In this document: positions 47,956 through 56,464 of the stretch, one piece after another
How the letters are laid out: each line of letters opens with the position of its first letter
Position numbering within the stretch: position 1 is the first letter of the stretch
DNA from: Cellvibrio sp. 79
GTDB lineage: Bacteria; Pseudomonadota; Gammaproteobacteria; Pseudomonadales; Cellvibrionaceae
DNA: 64,000 bases
Direction of reading: 5' to 3'
NCBI GenBank assembly: GCA_003056245.1
Contig: MVDH01000005.1
Coordinates: forward strand, 137,513 to 201,512
Program-made: the position numbers and the translations under genes
The notes under the pieces: model-generated
The model's database searches: none
What the model was told of the DNA's origin: nothing
What the model saw: only the letters and a program-made list of their open reading frames with translations

Positions 47956-48306
47956 ATGAGTAACCCGATTATCGATGCACTGGAAAAAGAACAGCTCAAG
48001 TCAAACCTGCCTGAGTTTTCTCCTGGTGATACTGTTGTTGTAAACGTAAAAGTAAAAGAAGGTGATCGTGAGCGTGTTCAGGCTTACGAAGGTGTTGTAA
48101 TTGCAATTCGCAATCGCGGCCTTAACTCTGCTTTCACTGTGCGTAAAATTTCTCACGGTGTAGGTGTTGAGCGTACTTTCCAGACTCACAGCCCATTGAT
48201 CGACAGCGTTGTGCTGAAGCGTCGTGGTGATGTGCGTCAAGCTAAACTTTACTACCTGCGTGACCTTACTGGTAAGGCTGCTCGTATTAAAGAGAAGCTG
48301 GTATAA
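47956..48306 (+). CDS. rplS: 50S ribosomal protein L19
   Basis: A 116-residue large-subunit protein at the 30S-50S interface. Diagnostic blocks are [36 protein letters not shown] and [25 protein letters not shown]. It lies nine bases after trmD and is last in the operon, ended by a strong terminator. Confidence 0.98.
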   Translation: MSNPIIDALEKEQLKSNLPEFSPGDTVVVNVKVKEGDRERVQAYEGVVIAIRNRGLNSAFTVRKISHGVGVERTFQTHSPLIDSVVLKRRGDVRQAKLYYLRDLTGKAARIKEKLV

Positions 48307-48331
48307 GATTGAATCGATAATATCGATTGCT

Positions 48332-48367
48332 AAAAAAGCCGAAACAGGAAACTGTTTCGGCTTTTTT
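48332..48367 (+). terminator. rpsP operon terminator
   Basis: Perfect stem AAAAAAGCCGAAACAG/CTGTTTCGGCTTTTTT with a GAAA tetraloop, 25 bases after rplS. A separate palindrome AATCGATAATATCGATT lies just before it. Confidence 0.95.
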
Positions 48368-48495
48368 GTTTGTATGGCTTATTTGTAGGCATTTTATAGG
48401 TTTTTATAGTTAATTTGATTTCTTTTCGGGGTTGGTGGGTGTTAAGTTAACCCTGAAGCGTGTGTTTTGATTTTTGATCAGGGTGATGATTATCT

Positions 48496-49437
48496 ATGTA
48501 TGAGATTTTGCCAGATGAGGGCACTGATCACATAAAAATGCCCAGTGAGCCCGATCAGGATCTTATTAATGCATTTCTGGATAGTAGTTGGATGGAGAAA
48601 GGGTTGAGCGACCTCACGCAGGAATCTTATCGTCGTGATCTTTCACAGTTTTCTATCTGGTTAAATCAACGCAGAAATGAATTGATTCGTGCTGATTCTG
48701 TAGCAATTCAGGAGTTTCTCGATTTTCGATTCCAGCAAAAACTGTCAAGCCGGACCTCTGCACGCTTCTTGTCCTGCTTGCGAGGTTTTTATCGATACTT
48801 ACTCCGAGAAAATTTACTGAAGGAAAATCCGGTAGCTTTGATAGAGAATCCCAAATTAGGTAAGCCATTACCGAAATCTTTAACTGAATCTGATGTCGAA
48901 GCGCTGCTTGCTGCGCCGGATGTGGAAAATCCAATAGGGTTACGTGATCGCACCATGTTGGAGGTGCTTTATGCTTGCGGCTTGCGAGTAAGTGAGTTGG
49001 TTGGCTTAAGTATGTCGCAAATTAACCTTCGCCAAAATGTGGTTCGCATAATTGGTAAAGGAAGTAAGGAGCGATTAGTGCCTATGGGGGAGGAGGCTGC
49101 GCGGTGGTTGGAGCGTTATTTGCGTGAAGCGCGACCTGTGTTGCTGAATAATATGCCGGATGAGATAGTATTCCCCAGCACAAGGGCTCAACCCATGACT
49201 CGCCAGACATTCTGGTACCGGATTAAATATTGGGCGGAGGTAGCAGGGATTCAGGCAGGGTTGTCGCCTCATACCTTGCGTCATGCTTTTGCGACCCATT
49301 TATTGAATCACGGAGCGGATTTACGTGTGGTACAGTTGCTGCTCGGGCATAGCGATCTATCCACGACCCAAATTTATACCCACGTAGCAAAATTGCGGAT
49401 GAAACAACAGCATGCGCTGCATCATCCGCGCGGTTAG
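48496..49437 (+). CDS. xerD: Site-specific tyrosine recombinase XerD
   Basis: Partner of XerC in resolving chromosome dimers at dif. The 313 residues have an N-terminal SAM-like core-binding domain and a catalytic domain with LYACGLRVSELVGL (Arg), HTLRHAFATHLL (His-x-x-Arg), LGHSDLSTTQIYTH (His, then nucleophile Tyr). An extra 14 residues precede the usual start; ATG 48538 is an alternative, but an AGGG tract supports 48496. It is followed by dsbC, the common xerD-dsbC-hom-thrC-recJ order. Confidence 0.96.
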   Translation: MYEILPDEGTDHIKMPSEPDQDLINAFLDSSWMEKGLSDLTQESYRRDLSQFSIWLNQRRNELIRADSVAIQEFLDFRFQQKLSSRTSARFLSCLRGFYRYLLRENLLKENPVALIENPKLGKPLPKSLTESDVEALLAAPDVENPIGLRDRTMLEVLYACGLRVSELVGLSMSQINLRQNVVRIIGKGSKERLVPMGEEAARWLERYLREARPVLLNNMPDEIVFPSTRAQPMTRQTFWYRIKYWAEVAGIQAGLSPHTLRHAFATHLLNHGADLRVVQLLLGHSDLSTTQIYTHVAKLRMKQQHALHHPRG

Positions 49438-49470
49438 AACGACGATTATTGACATTCACGAGACATCATT

Positions 49471-50262
49471 ATGATAAAAACATTGAAACACTTAGGATTG
49501 GTTGCGCTGGCGGGATTGTCCATTTCGGCATTTACCCCCATGGCTTTGGCTCAGGGTGATTTGCTCAAGCGCAAAACGGTTGAAGAAACTATTTTGGAAA
49601 ACTTGCACAAGGCGCGTCCGGACATTAATTTCGGCCAGCCTCGCCCTTCAATGATTAAAGGTTTGTATCAGGTACAGGTTCCAGGTGGTCCTGTTCTCTA
49701 TGTAACGCCGGAAGGCGATAAGTTTATCGCTGGTGAGATTTTTGGTATTGATGCTACTGGCTTTGCCAAAATCGAAGATCCTTATGTGATTGAAGAGCGC
49801 AAGAAAGCTCTGGCTGGTTTGGATGGCAAATCCAGTATCAATTTCAAGCCTAAAGGTAAAGCGAAAGCCGTCGTTTATGTATTTACTGATGTAGATTGCG
49901 GTTATTGCCGTAAATTGCATAGTCAAATGCACGCGTACAACGAAGGTGGCCAGCAAAAGCCCGGTTACAATGATTTGGGAATTGAAATCCGTTATCTGGC
50001 TTATCCTCGCGCTGGCATTCCCAGCCCATCAGCAGACAAGCTGATTTCTGCCTGGTGTGCCAAAGACAAATTAGCCGCACTGACAAAGTTGAAAGTGGAT
50101 GAATCTATTCCTAATGCGACTTGCGATAATCCGGTTGCGCAACAATTTCAATTGGGTGGTCATTTGGGGGTAAATGGTACCCCTGCGTTATTCCTGCCTG
50201 ATGGCAAGTTAATGCCAGGTTATTTGCCACCGGAAGATCTTGCAAAAAGTTTGGGTATTTAA
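49471..50262 (+). CDS. dsbC: Periplasmic disulfide isomerase DsbC
   Basis: A secreted homodimeric thiol isomerase. Signal peptide to about residue 28 (MALAQGD), an N-terminal dimerisation domain (to about 90) and a thioredoxin domain with the active site CGYC at Cys143/Cys146 (FTDVDCGYCRKLH). A second Cys pair is visible in SAWCAKDK and ATCDNP, and the cis-Pro loop is NGTPALFLPDG. The length is slightly above E. coli DsbC (236). Confidence 0.96.
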   Translation: MIKTLKHLGLVALAGLSISAFTPMALAQGDLLKRKTVEETILENLHKARPDINFGQPRPSMIKGLYQVQVPGGPVLYVTPEGDKFIAGEIFGIDATGFAKIEDPYVIEERKKALAGLDGKSSINFKPKGKAKAVVYVFTDVDCGYCRKLHSQMHAYNEGGQQKPGYNDLGIEIRYLAYPRAGIPSPSADKLISAWCAKDKLAALTKLKVDESIPNATCDNPVAQQFQLGGHLGVNGTPALFLPDGKLMPGYLPPEDLAKSLGI

Positions 50263-50332
50263 TCGATATTTCATCAATTACCGGTACCCTGCGATTTCTG
50301 TTTGGGGCGCCTTTTTCGATGCAATTGACACT

Positions 50333-50366
50333 GACGGCCACCATGAGTATGGTGGCCGTCTTTTTT
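50333..50366 (+). terminator. Terminator between dsbC and hom
   Basis: A perfect 12-base stem GACGGCCACCAT/ATGGTGGCCGTC with loop GAGT is followed by TTTTTT. It separates xerD-dsbC from hom-thrC, although it could act as an attenuator of hom. Confidence 0.92.
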
Positions 50367-50409
50367 AGTATTGGCGTAAAACACACTTCAATTTGGCGAG
50401 GAAATCACC

Positions 50410-51714
50410 TTGAAACCGGTAAGAATAGGCATCTGCGGTCTGGGTACCGTGGGCAGCGGTACAGTAAATATTCTCACGCGCAACAAAGCGCATATTGATG
50501 CCCGTGCCGGTAGTGATATTACCATCGTACAAATTGGTGCCCGTCGCGATAACCCCAATGTGGACACGTCAAAATTTAACGTTACCCGCGATATTTTCGA
50601 GGTAGCCAATAATCCTGATGTTGACGTGTTGGTCGAGGTGATCGGCGGTACCACTATCGCCAAAGATCTGGTGCTCAAAGCCATTGAGAATGGCAAGCAT
50701 GTAGTAACTGCTAACAAAGCCTTGATTGCCCATTATGGCAACGAAATTTTTGCGGCGGCTAAAGCTAAAGGTGTAACTGTAGCGTTTGAAGCGGCCGTGG
50801 CTGGCGGTATTCCAATTATTAAAGCAATTCGCGAAGGTTTGGCGGCCAATAATATCGAGTGGCTGGCCGGCATTATTAACGGTACCGGCAACTTTATCCT
50901 CACCGAAATGCGTGATAAGGGTCGCTCATTTGAGGATGTGTTGGCTGAAGCCCAGGCACTTGGTTATGCTGAAGCGGATCCAACCTTTGATGTTGAAGGT
51001 ATTGACGCTGCACACAAACTGGTGATTCTGGCTTCGCTGGCATTTGGTATCCCGCTGGAGATTAATAAAGTTTTCACTGAAGGCATTACAAAAATCGCTA
51101 GCGAAGATGTGACCTACGCCGAAGAACTTGGCTATCGCATCAAAAATCTCGGCATTGCCCGTCGCACCGATAAAGGGATCGAGTTGCGAGTACATCCAAC
51201 TCTGATTCCGGAAAAGCGTTTAATTGCCAATGTTGATGGCGTAATGAACGCTGTGTTGGTGAAAGGCGATGCTGTAGGTCCGACATTATATTACGGTGCA
51301 GGCGCAGGTGCCGAACCAACCGGTTCATCAATTGTTGGTGATATCGTTGATGTAGCGCGTACTCTGACCGCATCACCGGAACATCGCGTTCCGTATCTTG
51401 GTTTTGGTGCAGATTTTGTTTCCGAGCAACCAATCCTCGCGATTGAAGAAGTTGAAACAGCCAACTACCTGCGTATGTCTGCACAAGACAAGCCTGGTGT
51501 GCTTTCCAAAATTGCCACTATTTTGAGTGATTCAGGAATCAGTATCGAAGCAATGATCCAGAAAGAAGCGAAAGAAGGTGAATCCACCGTGCCGCTGATT
51601 TTGCTGACCAATAGTGTTCAGGACAAAAAGCTCGCTGCTGCTATTCGCAGTATCGAAGCGCTGGATTCCATCAGCGGTTCTGTGCAACGTATTCGCGTTG
51701 AAGCATTGAAATAA
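50410..51714 (+). CDS. hom: Homoserine dehydrogenase
   Basis: Reduces aspartate semialdehyde to homoserine in the threonine/methionine pathway. It starts at TTG 50410, with GCGAGGAA upstream. The 434 residues show the Rossmann IGICGLGTVGSG, the VVTANKALIAHYG segment, the catalytic region IINGTGNFILTEM and YAEADPTFDVEGIDAAHK, and a C-terminal ACT domain (about 350-434, KPGVLSKIATILSDSGISIEAM) for feedback by threonine. It has no aspartokinase domain. thrC follows 48 bases later, so they are co-transcribed. Confidence 0.97.
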   Translation: MKPVRIGICGLGTVGSGTVNILTRNKAHIDARAGSDITIVQIGARRDNPNVDTSKFNVTRDIFEVANNPDVDVLVEVIGGTTIAKDLVLKAIENGKHVVTANKALIAHYGNEIFAAAKAKGVTVAFEAAVAGGIPIIKAIREGLAANNIEWLAGIINGTGNFILTEMRDKGRSFEDVLAEAQALGYAEADPTFDVEGIDAAHKLVILASLAFGIPLEINKVFTEGITKIASEDVTYAEELGYRIKNLGIARRTDKGIELRVHPTLIPEKRLIANVDGVMNAVLVKGDAVGPTLYYGAGAGAEPTGSSIVGDIVDVARTLTASPEHRVPYLGFGADFVSEQPILAIEEVETANYLRMSAQDKPGVLSKIATILSDSGISIEAMIQKEAKEGESTVPLILLTNSVQDKKLAAAIRSIEALDSISGSVQRIRVEALK

Positions 51715-51762
51715 TCACGGTACTACAAACTGGCAGGCAAAATTTTTTAAAGGTTATCAATT

Positions 51763-53160
51763 GTGAAATACATCAGCACTCGCGGTCAGGCGCCCGCACT
51801 TAGTTTTGAAGAAGTAGTACTCACTGGTCTTGCTCCGGATGGTGGATTGTACGTACCTGAAACCCTGCCGACATTTTCCAAAGAAGACATTGCTTCATGG
51901 GCCGGTTTGTCTTATCAGGAGCTCGCATTCAATGTGATGAAGCCGTTTGTTGCCGGTGCAGTTAGTGATGAAGATTTCAAAAAAATCATCGCTGATGCTT
52001 ACGCTACTTTCCGTCACGATGCTATCGCACCTTTAGTGCAAACCGCGCACAACGAATGGATTCTGGAATTGTTCCAGGGGCCGACTCTCGCGTTTAAAGA
52101 TTTCGCGTTGCAATTCCTCGGTCACTTGCTTGATCACTTGCTGAAAAAGCGCAATCAAAAAGTGGTAGTGATGGGCGCAACCTCTGGTGATACCGGCTCG
52201 GCGGCAATTGAAGGTTGCCGCCGTTGCGATAACATCGATATTTTTATCATGCACCCGAACAATCGTGTGTCCAACGTACAGCGTCGCCAAATGACCACTG
52301 TACTTGCACCGAATGTATTTAACATTGCGCTCGAGGGTAATTTCGACGATTGCCAGAACATGGTGAAGGCCAGTTTTGGCGACCAATCTTTCTTGCCGGA
52401 AGGCCGCCAACTGGTGGCAGTAAACTCGATTAACTGGGCGCGTATCATGGCGCAAATCGTTTATTACTTTTATGCAGGTTTGGCGTTGGGTGCTCCGCAT
52501 CGCCCGATTGCGTTCTCGGTTCCCACTGGAAATTTTGGCGATATTTTTGCCGGTTACCTCGCGAAAAAAATGGGTCTGCCGATTGACCAGTTAGTGATTG
52601 CTACTAACAGCAACGATATTCTCCACCGTTGCATCAGCAGTAACGATCACAGCAAAAATCAATTGCAACACACGTTGTCGCCCAGTATGGACATTATGGT
52701 GTCCAGCAACTTCGAGCGGATGTTATTTGATTTGTATGATCGCGATGGCAGTGCAATTCGTCAGCTGATGGAAGATTTCAAATCCGGCAGCATGACATTG
52801 AAGGAATCGGCACTGGCACGTGCACGCGAATTATTCAGCAGCCACGGCGTTAGCGACGAAGTCACTATCGATGTCATCCGCGACGTATTTGATCGCACTG
52901 AATACTTGTTGGACCCGCACACCGCAATTGGTGTGGATGCAGCGCGCAAAACCCGTCGTCGCCAGGATATTCCAATGGTGATATTAGCTACTGCTCATCC
53001 GGCAAAATTCCCGGAAGCAGTGCGCAAAGCAGGGCAAGATGCTGATCCGGCTTTGCCACATCATATGAACGATTTATTCGAGCGCGAAGAACGTTACACA
53101 GTATTGCCGCAGGATCTTGCCAAAGTGCAGCAATTTGTTGCTGCCAATGTGCGCAAATAA
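51763..53160 (+). CDS. thrC: Threonine synthase
   Basis: PLP enzyme converting O-phosphohomoserine to threonine. The GTG start is at 51763. Features in its 465 residues are the N-terminal YISTRGQAPALSFEEV, the PLP Lys in LAFKDFALQ (near residue 111), GATSGDTGSAA and the phosphate-binding VPTGNFGDIFAGY. The length suits the longer, E. coli/yeast-like class. Terminator follows. Confidence 0.97.
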   Translation: MKYISTRGQAPALSFEEVVLTGLAPDGGLYVPETLPTFSKEDIASWAGLSYQELAFNVMKPFVAGAVSDEDFKKIIADAYATFRHDAIAPLVQTAHNEWILELFQGPTLAFKDFALQFLGHLLDHLLKKRNQKVVVMGATSGDTGSAAIEGCRRCDNIDIFIMHPNNRVSNVQRRQMTTVLAPNVFNIALEGNFDDCQNMVKASFGDQSFLPEGRQLVAVNSINWARIMAQIVYYFYAGLALGAPHRPIAFSVPTGNFGDIFAGYLAKKMGLPIDQLVIATNSNDILHRCISSNDHSKNQLQHTLSPSMDIMVSSNFERMLFDLYDRDGSAIRQLMEDFKSGSMTLKESALARARELFSSHGVSDEVTIDVIRDVFDRTEYLLDPHTAIGVDAARKTRRRQDIPMVILATAHPAKFPEAVRKAGQDADPALPHHMNDLFEREERYTVLPQDLAKVQQFVAANVRK

Positions 53161-53174
53161 TTTCGTGTGATATC

Positions 53175-53211
53175 AAAAAGCCGCACTGGTAATTTCAGTG
53201 CGGCTTTTTTT
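53175..53211 (+). terminator. hom-thrC terminator
   Basis: AAAAAGCCGCACTG/CAGTGCGGCTTTTTTT with a seven-base loop, 14 bases after thrC. Confidence 0.94.
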
Positions 53212-53294
53212 ATTCCCCTTTTTGAAAGGGGTTAGGGGAAATTAATCCTCCGGCCTTTCTTGTGAATGTTCAACTGCTAAAGCCCATAAACCCT

Positions 53295-55025
53295 ATGCAA
53301 AAAACTATTCGCCGTCGTGAGCCGGCACAGCTCGCCCAATTTGATCAGCCCCTGCATCCGTTGTTGCAGCGCATTTATTCCGCTCGCGGCGTACAACACG
53401 GGCGTGAATTGCAATATCAGTTAGCGCATCTACATAAACCAAATTTTAAAGGACTTGCGGAGGCGGTGAGCCTGTTGGCAGACGCGGTTGTTGCACAAGC
53501 AAAAATTGTTGTTGTCGGTGATTTCGATGCAGATGGTGCGACGAGTAGTGCGCTAGCAGTATTAGCGTTGCGTGCGATGGGATTATCCAGTGTAGATTTC
53601 CTGGTGCCCAATCGTTTTGAGTACGGTTATGGTTTAACACCGGAAATTGTTGCAGTCGCGGCAGCGCAGCAACCTGACATTATCATCACTGTCGACAATG
53701 GGATCTCCAGTATTGAAGGTGTGAATGCAGCGCGTGAATTGGGAATTGCAGTCGTAGTCACTGATCACCATTTGCCCGGCGCAGAATTACCGGATGCCGA
53801 TGCGATTGTGAATCCCAATCAACCCGGTTGTGAATTTCCCAGTAAAAACCTTGCGGGTGTTGGTGTTATTTTTTACGTAATGAATGCACTGCGGGGCGAG
53901 CTTCGCCAAATAGGTTGGTTCGAAGAAAATGGAATTCCCGAGCCCAATATGGCGAGTTTTCTCGATTTGGTTGCTTTGGGAACTGTAGCGGATGTTGTGC
54001 CATTGGATCACAACAATCGTATTCTGGTTGCGCAAGGTTTGGAGCGAATTCGCGCGGGCCGTTGTCGTCCAGGCATAAAAGCCATGCTGGAAATCGCTGG
54101 CAAGCAAGCCCATAAATTGGTGGCAAGTGATTTTGGTTTTGCATTGGGACCGCGTTTGAATGCAGCGGGGCGCCTGGATGATATGTCGCTCGGCATTCAA
54201 TGTTTGTTGTGCGATAGCGAAAATCTCGCGCGCGAAATGGCAGCGCAAATGGATGAATTAAATCGCGACCGCAAAGCCATTGAGACCGGAATGCAACAGG
54301 AAGCGATGGGCATGCTGCAAAAAACCTTGCAGGCTAATGCAGAAGATTTGCCTTGGGGTGTGTGTTTATTTGATGAAACCTGGCATCAAGGTGTTATCGG
54401 TATTCTCGCATCGCGCATCAAGGATAAATATCATCGCCCCACCATTGTTTTTGCTGAGGTGGGCAATAACGAAATAAAAGGTTCGGCACGTTCTGTTCCT
54501 GGTTTACATATTCGCGATGCGCTGGATGCAATTGCTGCGCGCCATCCACAATTGCTGCAAAAATTTGGTGGCCACGCGATGGCGGCAGGAATGAGTTTGT
54601 CGCGCGATAACTTCAGTGCGTTTGCGCAAGCATTTGACGAGGAGGTTCGTCGCCAGTTAACGGACGCGGATCTGCAAGCGGTGATTGTCAGTGATGGCGA
54701 ATTGGTTTCGCAAGATATCAATTTACAGCTCGCCGCCCAATTGCGTGACGCCGGCCCATGGGGGCAACATTTTCCAGAACCGGTATTCGATGGTGAATTC
54801 TATTTATTGCAGCAGCGCAAAGTCGGTGAGAAACATTTAAAAATGACATTGGCGCTGGATCAGAAAGGGCAGCAGATTATTGATGCAATTGCATTCAATG
54901 TGGACACCAGCATTTGGCCTAATCCGCAAATTCAACGAGTACGTTTGGCTTATAAGTTAGACATTAATGAGTTTCGTGGAAATACCAATTTGCAATTGTT
55001 GGTCGATTATCTGGAGCCGCTGTAA
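53295..55025 (+). CDS. recJ: Single-stranded-DNA exonuclease RecJ
   Basis: 5'-3' ssDNA exonuclease used in RecF recombination, base excision and mismatch repair. The chosen ATG gives 576 residues beginning MQKTIRRREPAQ, aligned with the E. coli start (577); GTG 53262 is an alternative. DHH-family motifs are VVGDFDADGATSS, TVDNGISS, VVTDHHLPG and LGPRLNAAGRLDD. The DHHA1 part has KFGGHAMAAGMS. An OB-like C-terminal domain follows. A GGAGCCGC/GCGGCTC hairpin overlaps the stop between it and convergent tesA. Confidence 0.97.
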   Translation: MQKTIRRREPAQLAQFDQPLHPLLQRIYSARGVQHGRELQYQLAHLHKPNFKGLAEAVSLLADAVVAQAKIVVVGDFDADGATSSALAVLALRAMGLSSVDFLVPNRFEYGYGLTPEIVAVAAAQQPDIIITVDNGISSIEGVNAARELGIAVVVTDHHLPGAELPDADAIVNPNQPGCEFPSKNLAGVGVIFYVMNALRGELRQIGWFEENGIPEPNMASFLDLVALGTVADVVPLDHNNRILVAQGLERIRAGRCRPGIKAMLEIAGKQAHKLVASDFGFALGPRLNAAGRLDDMSLGIQCLLCDSENLAREMAAQMDELNRDRKAIETGMQQEAMGMLQKTLQANAEDLPWGVCLFDETWHQGVIGILASRIKDKYHRPTIVFAEVGNNEIKGSARSVPGLHIRDALDAIAARHPQLLQKFGGHAMAAGMSLSRDNFSAFAQAFDEEVRRQLTDADLQAVIVSDGELVSQDINLQLAAQLRDAGPWGQHFPEPVFDGEFYLLQQRKVGEKHLKMTLALDQKGQQIIDAIAFNVDTSIWPNPQIQRVRLAYKLDINEFRGNTNLQLLVDYLEPL

Positions 55026-55043
55026 TGCGGCTCATACCACAAA

Positions 55044-55664
55044 CTATTGATGTAAATGTTTTTTAATTTCCGGTAGCACGTTATCAACGATAATGGACTG
55101 TGCTTCTGCGGTGGGATGAATACCATCGCGTTGCATCAACTCTGCTTTTCCACCAATGCCTTCCAATAAAAATGGAATTAATCCCGCTTCATTTTTCTCG
55201 GCAAGATTGACGAATAGTGTTTTAAATTCGCTGCTATAACGCGGGCCATAATTCGGTGGAATTTGCATGCCCGCCAAAATAACTTTGGCTCCGGAATTTT
55301 TGCTGGCATCAATCATTGTTTGCAGATTTTTTTCCAGCAATTTTAATGGTTGTCCCCTTAACCCGTCATTGCCGCCCAATTCCAGTATTACTACGTCTGG
55401 TTTATGTTCGGTCAGTAGCGCGGGCAAACGGGTTTTTCCGCCGGAACTGGTTTCACCGCTCACACTCGCGTTGATTACTTGCACTTTATGGGTTTTTGCC
55501 AATTCTTTTTGCAGCAGGTTTACCCAGCCTTGTTGTATATCTATCCCATAGCCCGCACTGAGGCTGTCGCCCAGCACCAGAATTTTATCTGTCGGTTGTT
55601 GTGCCGCTGCGAGATTGGTGACAAAAGTCAGGAGTAAAAACAAGTAAATGTGCAATTTTTGCAT
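55044..55664 (-). CDS. tesA: Periplasmic GDSL esterase, TesA/arylesterase
   Basis: A secreted multifunctional thioesterase/arylesterase/lysophospholipase. ATG 55664 (MQKLHIYLFLLLTF) is preferred over TTG 55673; the signal peptide ends near AAAQQ. SGNH motifs are block I GDSLSAGYG (Ser nucleophile), block II VSGETSSGG, block III ELGGNDGLRG and block V DGIHPTAEAQ (Asp-x-x-His). 206 residues. It is divergent from the YbbA-like ATPase gene, the same arrangement as tesA-ybbA-ybbP in E. coli. Confidence 0.95.
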   Translation of the reverse strand: MQKLHIYLFLLLTFVTNLAAAQQPTDKILVLGDSLSAGYGIDIQQGWVNLLQKELAKTHKVQVINASVSGETSSGGKTRLPALLTEHKPDVVILELGGNDGLRGQPLKLLEKNLQTMIDASKNSGAKVILAGMQIPPNYGPRYSSEFKTLFVNLAEKNEAGLIPFLLEGIGGKAELMQRDGIHPTAEAQSIIVDNVLPEIKKHLHQ

Positions 55665-55725
55665 GGTGAACAAAATCCTCTGCCAATAGAATGGGCCTAA
55701 TCAACTTGCTACAGGTTAATCAATT

Positions 55726-56460
55726 ATGTCTGCGCTTTCCAGCCAAGTATCGCTTCACAATGCCACACCGAGTGCCGCCCAATTAATGCCGATGGTTCAG
55801 GCAAATGAAGTCACCAAGCATGTGCCGACACAGGAAGGAGAATTAACGATTCTCCAGCCAATTTCATTAACCGTGAATGCCGGTGAGTCATTGGCCATTA
55901 CCGGTGCATCCGGGTCTGGTAAATCCACGCTTCTTGGAATTCTTGCGGGGCTGGATGTTCCCTCTACCGGTGAAGTTATTTTAAACGGCACCAATTTATC
56001 GCAATTGGATGAAGAGGGCCGCGCCGCAGTGCGTGCACAAAATGTGGGATTTATTTTCCAATCCTTTCAATTGCTACCCGGCCTAACTGCATTGGAAAAT
56101 GTGATGTTGCCATTGGAGTTACGTGGCGATAAATCTGCGTCAACCAAAGCAAAAGAATTTTTACAGCGCGTGGGATTGGACGCACGCTTACATCATTATC
56201 CCCAACAATTGTCAGGTGGTGAGCAGCAACGTGTTGCGATTGCACGCGCATTTGCGAGTGAGCCACGGATTTTATTTGCAGATGAACCGACGGGTAATCT
56301 GGACTCATCTACCGGCGCGCGAATTATCGAATTGTTATTTGAATTAAATCGAGCCCAGGGGACTACGTTGATTTTGATTACCCACGAAGAACGTTTGGCG
56401 CAATTGTGCCAGCGTCGTATTGAAATTGCTGCGGGCGCAATAGTATCCAACAAGGAGTAA
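55726..56460 (+). CDS. ybbA: YbbA-like ABC transporter ATPase
   Basis: A 244-residue ATPase of the LolD/MacB-type exporters. Walker A GASGSGKST near 70, QSFQLLPGLTALENV (Q loop), LSGGEQQR signature near 165, ILFADEPTGNLDS (Walker B) and LITHEERLA (H loop). It pairs with the permease gene five bases downstream. Its neighbour tesA matches the E. coli order. The substrate of YbbA-YbbP is not established. Confidence 0.94.
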   Translation: MSALSSQVSLHNATPSAAQLMPMVQANEVTKHVPTQEGELTILQPISLTVNAGESLAITGASGSGKSTLLGILAGLDVPSTGEVILNGTNLSQLDEEGRAAVRAQNVGFIFQSFQLLPGLTALENVMLPLELRGDKSASTKAKEFLQRVGLDARLHHYPQQLSGGEQQRVAIARAFASEPRILFADEPTGNLDSSTGARIIELLFELNRAQGTTLILITHEERLAQLCQRRIEIAAGAIVSNKE

Positions 56461-56464
56461 CGGC